NCBI GenBank assembly: GCA_029948255.1
Contig: JALIZF010001632.1
Location: 1 to 64,000, forward strand
Source: Telmatactis stephensoni
Taxonomy: Eukaryota > Cnidaria > Anthozoa > Actiniaria > Isophelliidae
DNA length: 64,000 nucleotides
Reading direction: 5' to 3'
The notes beneath the pieces were generated by a model. It saw only the letters and a list, made by a program, of their open reading frames with translations, was not told the origin of the DNA and ran no database searches. A program made the translations under genes and the position numbers. Numbering within the stretch: the stretch's first letter is position 1; each line of letters begins with the position of its first letter. Shown here one piece after another: positions 1 to 12,165 of this stretch.

Positions 1-370
1 TCGCGAGGGCCTCGGCTTTCAAGTACTCCATTTAGAGTTCGATATTTGGTCAAAGTATTGGAGATGAAGCTCAAAATAACAGCCCATTCTGAAGCTCTTA
101 TAAGTATATAGGTATATCTCGAGTTAAAAGCTCCAAATTACATTGTTCTGCTGCAGGAAAAGCCCGTCTCTGAAAGCTATTTTCTTTGAAGTCGGCCATC
201 TTGCATTCCTAAAGTTCCTGGCTTGCGTTCGCTGTCGCTTAAAGGTGATGAATGAAGGGCATTGTTTTTACGTTCTTAACCAATCAGAGGTCCCTCAGGA
301 CGAACACAGGAAAAAAAAAAAAACATTTGCAGTTTATAACTCGTTCCCGGCCTAAAGGCCTGGGCACGAG
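1..370. repeat. Interspersed repeat, copy 1 (about 370 bp)
   Basis: The segment recurs as a near-identical inverted copy at 25600-25985 and as a diverged direct copy at about 6233-6430. It ends in CTCGTGCCCAGGCC-type sequence (here reversed) next to an A-rich tract. Its left end may be cut by the window edge. No coding capacity is seen. Class unknown; probably a non-autonomous mobile element. Confidence 0.8.
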
Positions 371-598
371 TAATTAGGTTGTCTATGATGAACACCTAGA
401 TTCTGTTGCGCAAATCTTATCTTTATGTTTAGTGTTATCCTTTCCTCCCAATCAATCGTTGAATGATTCTTTTTATAACTAGTTATTTTATGAAAAGTAC
501 CTTAGTTCTGTATGCCCATTTCTATTAGCATATTTAAATGTAATATTCATGTAACCAGAAACCGGTTTTAATCACTAGAGAGTAAGCCTTAAATAGAG
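371..598. other. Spacer, nothing recognised
   Basis: AT-rich unique-looking sequence between two repeats. No splice-bounded coding segment or RNA gene was seen. Confidence 0.5.
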
Positions 599-984
599 CC
601 CCGGGGGAACTCCATTGAAAAAGGATCGGGTATACTCGTCGGAAAGTTTCAAAAATACCCCTAAAAGATACCGGAAGCACAGTCTTTTTAAAAGGGCGCG
701 GCTGGACGATTTTTAACCCCTAAGAGATACCAGCGATGACAAGCTAATGGATATTATTATTACGAACACAAAATTGGATGGTTGACATGCTTTTGTTGGG
801 CAAATTTCTTCCTTTTGAGAACAAGATAAGCGATGGGCTCTTTTGATACCCTAAAAGATACCAGGAAATGCTAAAACTCTAAACTTCAATTTTAACACCC
901 TAAAAGATACCAAATCGCTGATTTTTACCCCTATAAGAGATACGACAAGCATACCCGATCCTTTTACAATGGAGTCCCCCCGGG
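599..984. mobile_element. Non-autonomous element, 'CCCTAAAAGATACC' family, copy 1
   Basis: The two ends are inverted relative to each other: CCCCGGGGGAACTCCATT on the left and GGAGTCCCCCCGGG on the right. Between them the motif CCCTAAAAGATACC (with variants) recurs several times. Related copies lie at about 2610-2812, 19214-19530, 49790-50171, 52911-53288 and 61412-61808. No ORF of note. A MITE-like DNA element is the simplest reading; superfamily not assigned. Confidence 0.7.
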
Positions 985-1415
985 AATAGAGTGCACACAA
1001 GATAGTTAGTCAGAGTTGTGTTAGTTGTCAGTTACTGTAAACTGTAAGCTGAGCTAAAACTAAATAAACGACCTGGTACTGGTTAACATCAGAGCGGTCT
1101 TCGTTAACTACCACAATTGACATTTACATAAAGGCAAGCCAGCCCGGATATGCAGTGAGATAACTCTTTTAAACGCGCACTTGTGGGCATACAGTTTGTA
1201 CTGGCCCAGAGAAAAAGAAAACAAAAGAGTTATATATATCCCGCTAATCGAGCTTACCTGCCTTCATATAAACAACCCCTTAAGGGCTAGTTTTCACTAG
1301 TGACATAAGCATAAGCAAAAGCAACATACGCAGACTCATAGAGGCCCTCTCCAAAAGGGTACAATAAAGGAATGTAGATTTGCCGAACTGTTGAACGTGT
1401 CATATTATTATTACA
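985..1415. other. Intergenic, nothing recognised
   Basis: No exon with paired splice signals, no tandem array and no clear palindrome was seen here. Confidence 0.45.
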
Positions 1416-1578
1416 ATGTAGCAGTAATAATAGAGGGATTTCAAGGCAAACATGTTTGTGGTCAAAACAATAGAGATTTCCTCCCAAGAGAAAGAAAACC
1501 TTTTTGTTCAAAAACGTTCTATTGTACTTGCCTACAAACATGGCTGCCATGAAATCCCTCTATAATGATGCTATCGCG
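1416..1578. mobile_element. Foldback element
   Basis: The left arm (around ATAGAGGGATTTCAAGGC) is repeated in reverse complement near 1540-1566 (GCCATGAAATCCCTCTA). The arms are about 55 bp with several mismatches and enclose a short loop. Short ORFs across it on the minus strand are by-products. Confidence 0.6.
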
Positions 1579-2609
1579 ATAAGACGCAGAGTCTAGACAG
1601 CTGACAAGAGGTCGAGAGAATATTGAACCTACTTCCTGCTTAACGGGATTATTCTGCAACAACAAATGGGAAAAGGGAATCGAAATTCTATTAAAAAAGA
1701 AACAAACAAATAAAGCAAAAACAAAAGGCAAAAACAAAAACAAACAAACAAACAAACAAGGTCACGATTCCTTTTAACATTTTTAGAAGACCAACACATC
1801 TTCGCGTCCACGCGGTTTTCTCGCCACGTAAGGCACCGCAAGAAACACGTTTTTTTAAGGGCACTTTTCCCTAGGCTGACTGGAATTTGTAGGCTTAGCT
1901 TCGATGCTCGAAGAAGTCAACGTCCACAGCTGACGACTCAGCTCAAAATGATTATGAAGTGAGTCAATTATCTCGCACTCTTTTGCGCATGAACCCATAA
2001 ACATCAACATCTTTCACAGCTGTAATGCGCGACTATTAATGAAAGTGGGAAAAGTATTCTGGTTGATGGAGTATATGACGCTATCGTGTAAATGACCTGT
2101 TGTTTGTGTTCCATGTTTGGATGGAAAGGGTACCTAAGTACTTCCCAGCGTTGCGGTCCAAATGGGGGAAGAAGGAAGAAGGATGGACCTTTCTCCTCCC
2201 CAAGTCCTCTCCTCTTAGGGGCTCTTACCAGGGTGTCGACGGCGCAAATTGGCTGACGGGTAAACCCGCCGAGTAAACGGGCACCCCTCGAGGATAAACA
2301 ACAAGACGCCCATGGGGTTTCTTTGCATTGCAGTAAAACATCAATGCAGTCTTCTATCAATGTGAAATTTGAAGTTTTTTAGGAAACAGTTTTAACTAAA
2401 AGGACTTTTGCAAACGATGGATTAATTTAAATTGTAGTATTTGATCTGAAAGATTTTTTTCAATACACATTGTTAGTCATTAACTTCTAACCACCGTGCC
2501 GGCAAATTATTGTCGGGTTTAGTAGTTGACTGTTATCAAACTTCTATTGATACCCTCCTGTAAGATCTACATACACCTATTTCAAAAATGGTTGCGCTAT
2601 GAGAGCTCT
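1579..2609. other. Intergenic, short CAAA tract only
   Basis: Contains a short (CAAA)n run near 1738-1760 and otherwise AT-rich sequence. A 118-codon minus-strand open frame at 2004-2360 lacks any recognisable domain and is not called. Confidence 0.45.
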
Positions 2610-2812
2610 CAAATACCCCTTGAATACCTTTTGATGCCCTAACAGAGACAAGGAAATGCTATAAAACTCTAAACTTCAATTTTAACCCACTAAAAGATAC
2701 CAAATCGCTGATTTTTACCCCCAAAGAGATACGACGAGCATACCCGACCCTTTTACAATGGAGTCCCACCCCCAACCCACCCCCAGCCCACCCCACCCCC
2801 GGGGATCGCAGT
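2610..2812. mobile_element. 'CCCTAAAAGATACC' family, copy 2 (partial)
   Basis: The right part closely follows copy 1: the AAATCGCTGATTTTTACCCC block, then CGAGCATACCCGACCC and CTTTTACAATGGAGTCC. It then runs into a C-rich stretch (2767-2805). The left end is diverged or truncated. Confidence 0.6.
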
Positions 2813-3266
2813 TCTGGCAGGACACATGGAGCTGTTAAACTGCAGTTAATAAGCTGCGATTTTTTGTCGATTGACCAATCAAGCAATGCCTGCGGAACTC
2901 AGCGGAAGAGGATCACATTCTTTTTATTTTACCTTATTTAATATGGACAATATAATATAACTGTTTTCCATTTCTTCCTACGTGCGCCCCTCGCTACTTT
3001 GTAGTTTATTGGGTGTAATGACCTATGCCAATTCTAAAAATATATCTTTTAGTAAGACCGGTTTTAGCTTTATTTGTAAATGTCAGAAAAAATCATTTCA
3101 ATGATGACCTCGAACTTCTTCTTGTTTGCTTTTCCTATTTATCTTTTAAAAAATTGAACGAAGACATAATAAATCATGAAAAACCAGTTTTTCTGGCTAA
3201 AACAAGTTACGAACTGATATTGTTTTGTCATTCAGCGCAAATCAGGAGCTGCGTCAGTTTGCCAAA

Positions 3267-3602
3267 ATGTTTTGCTCGGTCACCGTTCTTGTTTTGCTGG
3301 TGGGTTTTCTGCACAGCGCCAGCGCACAAGACCGCGAGAAAGAACTCATTTTTGACAATTATCCAGGCCAGAAACTGACTATCCCTCGAAACTTGACAGG
3401 AGTGAAGCAGGAATCAACTCTAGTTGAGGACAACTTCGGATGTGTCTTCGATTGCACCAGTGTTCACTGGTGTCGCTCGATTAACTTTAAAACCACACCT
3501 CAAAGTAATGGTCTTCACTTCTGCCAGCTTCTCTCCTCTGATCAGTTCGCAAGCAAAAGATATATGACTCAAGACAAGAATTACAACCACTACAGTATCA
3601 AG
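3267..3602 (+). CDS. PAN-EGF gene exon: signal peptide and PAN-like module
   Basis: 112 codons, ending phase 0 at AAG|GTAAGT. After the signal peptide, Cys residues are spaced as [17 protein letters not shown] and FCQLL, the pattern of PAN/apple-like modules in cnidarian secreted proteins. I chose the internal ATG at 3267 because it begins exactly at the hydrophobic signal sequence. Confidence 0.75.
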
Positions 3603-6600
3603 GTAAGTGGACGAGCTCTGTAGCAACATGTAAAGGTCACTAGCGCTGGCAAACTATTTTTTCCATTTTTTTCTTAGAACCCATGTGAAGAGAAGCCTTG
3701 TCATAATGATGGTGAATGTATCATTGAGGACAACAGACAAGACTATAGTTGCGCCTGCAGAGAGGGATTCAAAGGAGAGCATTGCAAGAAGGGTGAGTCA
3801 TTATTAGCGTTGGCATAAGTCTCCTTTTGCAAAAACGAAGGTTACGAATTTTGGTCAAGTTGGCAAGCACGCTTTCTGTTAAATTAGAGCAGGAGAGAGA
3901 GCGCTGTGGTCTTGGCTTGGACTTTAGTTAATAGAAGTATAAAGTTAGTTGATGAGTTACGGAGCACATTTTTAACAAATTTAGTGATATTTTGATCAGT
4001 CTTGAAACACCAGTCCTATTTTATCAGTCAACAATGGAGCTTTGATAGGTCTTAACATGTTCGTCATGCAGTAATCGTGTCTTGCGACACATAGTGACAG
4101 ATGACCTCGAATTAACTTGAATTATGACGTGTAACAACACGATTACTAAGCAGTATAAATAGAACAAGACTGTAGCTGGTTGCCTGCACTGCACAACATT
4201 GCATCATTACTGCTCGAAGATACGATTGATCGAGAACCAATGCGTCCAAAAGGTGTTTAACTGTAGTGGTGCGTTCAGTCAACATTTCAGCATTTTGAAA
4301 ATGTGCCTCTTGCGGTACCAGTTACCATACGTTACGTGTCTGTCAGCTTCTAGTATGGCCTTTGGCCTTCTGTCATTCAAACCAGCTTACCTTGGCATAT
4401 AAATAGAATAACTCGATGCTGACACGTCTGAAAAGATCTTAGAATATTGCTCTGTGTTTTCGATACTTCTATTACCGATTAAAAGTAGCCGTTTCTATCA
4501 GAAAGTGAAATGATGAGCTTTCCTACTCGTATCTAGAAACCTTTTTTCGGATCCCTTTTCTATACCGTCTAGCTTGTCATCTTATCTACCTGTTGACCTT
4601 TTAAAGTTCTGGGTCAGTTTTAATTAAAAGTTGTGGATATTATATTTCTCACATAATACTTGGGAATATATCAGTTTATTAAACGGGTTTTATTTCACTG
4701 AATATTTGAATTGTTTGTCTTAAAGACTTCTATAAGGATGTGACTGACATAAAATAACTACCAGAGTAATTCTTTGTTTGATATTTACACGAGCAAAAGG
4801 TTATCAAAGATCATCACACAATTATGTCCATATCACGCAAGCGTGACATTATAAATTATTTGTTTTATCGGAAAAAGGTATTCACTATCAAATTCATCAC
4901 ATCGATATTAGTAAAACTGCAAAGTTTCGGGGAGATTGCTCTTAAACTGACAAAGATATGAATTTTTTAACCTTAGAGTTTTACATAGAAATGTACGGTG
5001 GACTGGCATCACATTTCCGGCGAGCCTCGTTATCATGCTAAACACATACATTTCTTTATAAAAATTCCACAAAAATATCTAGCTTCAAAAATCATAACTT
5101 CGTCAGTTTAAAGGCAATCTTTACGAAACTCTGAAATTTTCTAATATCGGTGTGATGAATTTGATAGTGAATTCGTTTTTTCTTGTGTATTACGGGCTGA
5201 TATTTTATGAGTCGTGCAGGTATTTTGCCGAGCCTTTAGGAGAGAAACCGTTAAACCGGTTTGAAGCCTGTTTGAGGATATATTACGGTCCTTAGACTAC
5301 CTCAAATGATACCTTATTTGGTAAATTTACGTCACAATTGTATAATAATACCACTTAAGAGACTGTTACTAGAAAGTTCGTTACACTGATACGTTTATAT
5401 ACTCTGCTATCAAGTTACTGGCAGTTACGATTACCGGAAACTCTCTATTCTCTATTAGCGTCTCGTTTCAAATCTCAACACAGGAAACCCAAAATACTTT
5501 TAATCGATTAAAATTGATTTATATATTCATTTACGATTCTGAAAAGCCGGGCTCCCTGTGTCAGAAGGAGTTCCTTACTCGACCACTTTCCTTACTTAGG
5601 GCTGTACAATTAACACTGAGTCGTATCCCGAACTTGCCTCGCTAGTTTGTACAAAGACTAAAGAGTGTGCAAGTGTGAAAAATATCGACAGTCCTTAAAT
5701 AACAACTAAACTATATCTTATTTCCTGTTTACATATATCACACATTTCTGAGTCAAAGCGAAACTATACGTTGGTCATATGTTTGGGTTATAGTGAAAGA
5801 GGGTGCGTCACACAAGTCGAAACAATACACAAATCCTATAATCAAAACGGTCAAGGTTACAACACTAACAATGCTTAACTTGTAAAATTATTCAAAAGAC
5901 ATTGAGGTTAATAAATGCATAATTACTGGAAATCTGTAGCGTGACAAATATGTACAAAGATATATTAAGGAAGGGTAAGGAGTAAGAGTGTATATGGTGT
6001 ATATGTACATAATTCATAGAATTAGATTGAGGGATGTACAGGTGTTGTGCATGGTGTACATGTACATATATGTACATAGATATACTAAGGAAGGGTAAGA
6101 AGTAAGAGTGTATATGGTGTATATGTACATAATTCATACAATTAGATTGAGGGATGTACAGGTGTTGTATATGGTGTACATGTACATATGTACATAGATA
6201 TATTAAGGATAGGGACATGCTGAGAAAGAGCGTACTCAGTAAGAATTCGATATTTGGTCTCAAGCTTAAAATAACAGCTCATTCTAAAGCTCTTGTAAGT
6301 AAATAGGTATATCGTGAGTAAAAAGCTCGGATTTACTTTTTTTACTGCTGAAAAAGCCTAATTTTGAAAGCCATTTTATCAGTTGGCCACCATCTTAATT
6401 CTACTACGTCCTTGAAGCTCGCACAAGTCTGACGTGGCCTCGAAGATGACATTGATGAATGACGAGCTTTTTTGCGTTCTCAGCAAAAAAAATATCTATA
6501 TTAATATAAACTTTAACACTAAGTCACTGATAATATCTGCAGTTTTACCGCTTTTTCTTATCTGGCAGTTTTTATCTCTTTTAGATGTCGATGAATGTTC

Positions 6601-9600
6601 GTCAGGTGACCACACTTGTCATGCTGAGGCCATTTGTAACAACACCAAAGGCTCTTACACGTGTCAGTGTAAACCGGGATATTCTGGTAATGGGCTCTCG
6701 TGCGCAGGTAAGCAGCAGAGCATATTTTAGTCCAGAGATGAACCCCCCTTTTATCTACGCACGCGCACCAACGTACAACGAGAGGAGAAGATCTGGATGA
6801 AGCGGTCTAGCGACACGATTATTACGTAAAAGTGAGTCCAGGGATGTTTGTCTGTGCATGCGCCAATCACGTCCTGTTCACATTTTTGACCCTCTACGTT
6901 AGTTTTCGCGCCACAAGTTGTAGCTGAGGGACATCACTGTTTGTAAACAATGGGGAAGAAGTGAAGAGCCATTTTGTTGAAAGATACTCCATAAAATCCA
7001 AAGCGGGTAGCTCTGGAAAACCAAATTACTAAGAAACGTCCTGGGAAAAATTCCCGCCTTTTCGTTCTGTTGGCGGACGCGTCTGCACATCTGAATGGCG
7101 GGAAAAAATTAGGCTTATTGGCAATTTTGTGATCAAGGCTGTGTACCGAATTACTCCTACGCAATACGAATAATCCCTAATAACTGAAGCAGGCTTTTGG
7201 AACATTTTCCAGGTTGGCGTAACATGGCACCAGGGTTTGCAGACTGGAATTACAACGGTAACGGGTGGGACGTAAATATACCATATAATGACACTATATG
7301 GCACTTTGGTCCTGCAAAACTTTTCCCATTTCCAGTAAATTCAGACCACTACGGTAAGATTTAGGGCCTGATTATATGACCCGGGCTGGCCCGGTTGAGC
7401 GGGCTGACTTCTTTTGTTTTCTTTTCCCTTGGGGCAACAAAACAAAAGAAGTCAGCCCGCTTAACCGGGCCAGCCCGGGTCATATAATCAGGCCTAAGGT
7501 GTTTCCCAACTGTTTTTTGACTGCCATACTAAAGCTGATTATATAAATCGGGTTGGCCTGGTTAAACGGGCTGACTTCTTTTGTTTTCTTTCCCTTTGGG
7601 CCACAAAACAAAAGAAGTCAGCCCGCTTAACCGGGTCAGCCCGGTTTATATAATCAGGCCCTAAGATTTCTTAAAACGGTCTTTATATAATTAACTTCCT
7701 GTAGCTCGATCGACGTAGTTAAGGCTTATTTAACACGTCGTTCTTCGTGCTGCACGTCATAATGTCCCTAGGGACTTCCATTAGGATTTATAAGCGAGCC
7801 CAATCTCTGCCTTGATCTCTTTCACAAGTGTTGTCTTCAAGCTCGCAGAGAAGATTCTATTTCGAGATACTCGTCGCCGAAGCCTCCAACCAGGACTTGG
7901 ACAACTTCTTCGGCACAGAACGTGTACAGTCATCAGCCTAAAAATCTCATTGAGTCCTAAGTTGAATTAGTTTAAACTCTTTTGTGATCAAAAGTTTAAT
8001 CTCATTACAATTCTCATCACCAACACAGATGAATATTCACAAACGTAGATTAAACTTCGTTCCATTTTGACTGTGTTTACACTAGATGATCATGAAAGGT
8101 TTCCGGATTCGCAAAAGTTTCCGGATATAGGCTTTCTGTTGAGTATTCGGATTCACAAGACGTTTACACTACAAGAGTGTTCAAAGTGTATTCGGATTCG
8201 GGAATCCTGTGTCAAGAACGGTTACAAAGTTTGTTGTCCGCCATTTTGAAACTGTGCGGATTCCTGGAAAAAGTCGTTTACACAGCAAATTGTTGTGGTT
8301 ACAAAGATATACAATAGGTTTTTACTTATATAGGATATACAAAGTTTTTACTTTGTTTTTCGAATTCAAAGTCTTCGGATACGCTGCCAATCCGGGTCGA
8401 TTTTTTATCGGATTGGTCCTTTCGTGTGTAAACGCGGACAGACGAATCCGAAACTAAAATGTCCCGGATTCATTGTAAATCCGAATACTTTTGGTTTGGT
8501 GTAAACATAGTCTTTCAGTGTCATACATGGTCGTAGTCTTTATGTCGTTCTTCGTGTTCGTATATTGACCGGTTTTCTGCTAGCCCCACTTTTCATGGCC
8601 TACTTATTTGTACAGCTGAGTTCTGATTTTAAATCCGTCGTCTAATTTAAGATATAATTACTTTTGTTTCGTTGCAGGGACGTCTTCTATTTGGTTGCAC
8701 GCTTGACTCTGTTGCTGGCGTTTCGGCGCCAAAGCAATTAGCTGGTCCACTTGAAGTTGATAGTCGTGTGTTCGACCAGAGTTTCGGCGTCTGGCCGCGT
8801 CGGCCCTAGTTGGCCAATTTAAAAATTTGTTTGGTCGTATGTCGACCAGAGTTTCGGCTTGATAATCTTCTACGGTTCACGCTTTTACAAGCTACTTTGC
8901 CTTCCGTTCATCCTTTTGTTGGATTTTGTGTTTCTAGTTTTCCTCTCGTTTGTTCTACGATTCGTTTAGTTGGCTTTGTGTTGCAGTTCATGCATTATGA
9001 GCCCCTTTGTTTTCTTTGGACAATTTTCCGCATATGTTCGAGGTATGTTTGGCCTTATGTCCTTACATTTGTTGGTGGCCGGTTGCGACCACCGTGTTTT
9101 CCGCTTTTTCCTAGCCTATTTAGCAGGTCGTTGTTGCGACCATTTTTCGACGTTGGCCGTATTTGGTCGGCCCAAGCTAAATTAGTAGTTCGCTGTGGTG
9201 TTGGCCGTTCGTTCGGCCCAGTTAAGTTAGTAGGTAGCTGTAGCGACAGTATTTCGGTGTTGGCCGTATTTGGTCGGCCCTAGCTAAATCACTAGGTCGT
9301 TGTTATTTCGGTGTTGGCCGTATTTGGTCGGCCCAAACTAAATTAGTAGGTCGTTGTAGCGACAGTATTTCGGTGTTGGCCGTATTTGGTCGGCCCAAGC
9401 TAAATTAGTAGGTCGCTGTGGTGTTGGCCGTTCGTTCGGCCCAGTTAAGTTAGTAGGTAGCTGTAGCGACAGTATTTCGGTGTTGGCCGTATTTGGTCGG
9501 CCCAGCTAAATCAGTAGGTCGTTGTAGCGACAGTATTTCGGTGTTGGCCGTATTTGGTCTGCCCTAGCTAAATCACTAGGTCGTTGTTATTTCGGTGTTG

Positions 9601-12116
9601 CATTGGCCGTATTTGGTCGGCCCAAGCTAAACTAGTAGGTCGTTGTAGCGACAGCATTTCGGTGTTGGCCGTATTTGGTCGGCCCTAGCTAAATTAGTAG
9701 GTCGTTGTAGCGACAGTATTTCGGTGTTGGCCGGCCATTAGGCCTCAGCTAAAGGAGATTTTGTTTAGAGATACTGTAATTGTTGTTGGTCGTGGTAGCG
9801 ACCCTTATTCGTAGTTTTTACCAGCACCCATATGTTTGTTTGGTATCGTGTGTCCACCTTAATTTTGGACTCTGGCCGTATGTCGGCCCTAGATAGCCAA
9901 ATTGAAAGTTTGTTTTGCCGATCTTGCTTTAGTTACGAGGTGTGAGTCTAGAGCATCATACAGGTTTGATTGCTTACTGTATTTTTGCGCATTCTATGAT
10001 TCTACCTTAGTGGATTTTTCATGTCCTTTATGGACCTTGATATGGTTAAAAATGTCAAAATTGAGAACGCTTCAATGGAAATTTGTGATCTTGATAATTT
10101 ATGCTGATTGCCAAAAAAATATCTTTGCCGTAACAACATATGGAATTGTACGTCACTCACCGGGCTCCTCCCAGGTCTCGCCAGATATACCCTATATCTG
10201 TCTTTGGACGGGTCCCTGGTCCGGCCTGGCTGGTGGGTGTTTCCTTCCCTTTGCCCCTGTAATCTTGGTATGTCCCATCCCAATGCTGAATATAATTGGG
10301 AAGGGAACCCTACCAGTCGGGCTGGTTCTTCGCCGTCGACACGTTCTCCAGAGGCAATGCTCGATCCCTGACGTAAATTCCACTAACTTAGCATCAGCTT
10401 TAGCAAAGATTGTCCCTTATAGAACACTTGAGTATGAAAAGCGTTCGAGTTCCGAAAAAGTCATTTAATTTACTTCTAGGATATGGGAGTTTATTAGGGG
10501 TTTGGGTTTTTCCTGAGTTTTAGAGAGAGAAAAATGTAGTAAAGGGGGTTTTTCCAGCTGATACCATTATAAGTGTAGTCAGATGCTGTCTGGGAATAAC
10601 ACTGGAATAGGCCGCAGGCAAACTTGCGTCCCCCATATCTTAATGAGCGACCTATTTTATCACAGGCTTACCGTCCTCAACTTTTGTGTATCACGTTTAT
10701 CGTTCCTCTTCGGTTGTTGAAGATTTGGGAACCTGTGTTGTAATTCAAAGGTTCGTTCAGTAGTTCAATACATGAAGTTTAATTTTGGTCTCTGAAAGGC
10801 TTTCCTTTTCTAGCCTATTCTCCAAAAGCTTACTGAAAATAAAGAAGGATAGTTACTTAAGATTTCTAACTAGTTTATTTGAGGGTTTGATGCGTATTTA
10901 CTGAGTTTTATGGGTTTGAGTTTCGAGACGACACCTATCGCCCCATTTAAGGGAATCCGGAACGATGCCGGATTCTGGATTCCAAGGGCCGGATTCCGGA
11001 TTCCACGTGCTGGGTTCCGATTTTCATTTTTTTAAATATTTTTAACTATCACTTTCCTTTTTCTATACCTGTATTCCATGCCATTGTATTTTTGTTTTTG
11101 TTTTTGTTTTTGTTTTTGTTTTTGTTTTTGTTTTTGTTTTTGTTTTTGTTTTTGTTTTTGTTTTTGTTTTTGTTTTTGTTTTTGTTTTTGTTTTTGTTTT
11201 TGTTTTTGTTTTTGTTTTTGTTTTTGTTTTTGTTTTTGTTTTTGTTTTTGTTTTTGTTTTTGTTTTTGTTTTTGTTTTTGTTTTTGTTTTTGTTTTCGTT
11301 TTCGTTTTTGTTTTTGTTTGTTTGTTGGTCCTTGTCTGGAATGAGTTACCAAACAAAATACGAGAGCTTAATAATTAATGTATATATAATTTCTTTTATA
11401 GACATTTAGCTATTTACACTGTATATATAATTATATTTTTAGCACGGCACGTCTGAACTGAAAACTGTTTAACTGAGCCGTTAACCGTGGTTAAATAAAG
11501 TTAATTGTTTGAATTGATTGATTGCGAACGCGAAGCGCGAGCCGCTCGGCAAATCTTTACGGTAAGGTAAGTCAGCACTGCTTTCTTGTTGATTTAAGTG
11601 TGTTTCAGGTTCTTCCTCGATTAGGATGCTTGCTTGATATTAAGGGTCTATTTTGGAATTTATACACCCATCCCATCCTGTTACTGAATCAATTCACTTT
11701 TATACGTTGACTTGGTACAAGGATCGCACTTATAAGTATAAAAGCAAAGTAAAGAAATAGTTTAGATTATATATGTACATTGTTGGTCATTGTTCTGTTA
11801 TTCAATGAATTCTTTTATTAGCATTTATATCTTATTTACTTGTAAGAGTAGAAAGAGCTAATAAAAATTTCTGTCTGTCTGTCTGTCTAAGTATAATATC
11901 TAAAAAAACTACTGTACTTTATTTGGCATTACGTCAATGTATACGATATATATAAGACACCAAATAAAAAATCTGTCTGTCTGTCTGTCGCGGAATAACG
12001 TGGATTACGGGTTAGGGTTAAGTAGCGGACTATTTGATAAATGATGGGGGGGGGGTAGTTTAGAGTATGTATGCATGTGATTGAATTCTATTTTTAAACC
12101 TCACGTGCTTCAAGAT

Positions 12117-12165
<49 letters not shown>

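Noticed and set aside
8660..8790. Acceptor-like TTTCGTTGCAG followed by open sequence, considered as the missing PAN-EGF exon
   Set aside because: The downstream sequence belongs to the TTGGCCG repeat element, has no donor at a suitable place and no domain resemblance.
9151..9745. Direct repeats with spacers resembling a CRISPR array
   Set aside because: Unit length is irregular, the spacers are not unique, and the context is a eukaryotic genome.
9902..10468. 188-codon plus-strand frame
   Set aside because: Overlaps repeat flank, mixed composition, no domain; likely chance or remnant of a mobile element.
11032..11409. Long open frames on both strands across the TTTTTG repeat
   Set aside because: Homopolymeric dipeptide translations dictated entirely by a microsatellite.
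12005..12022. Telomere-like GGGTTAGGGTTA
   Set aside because: Only about two units; expected by chance and not near a chromosome end.
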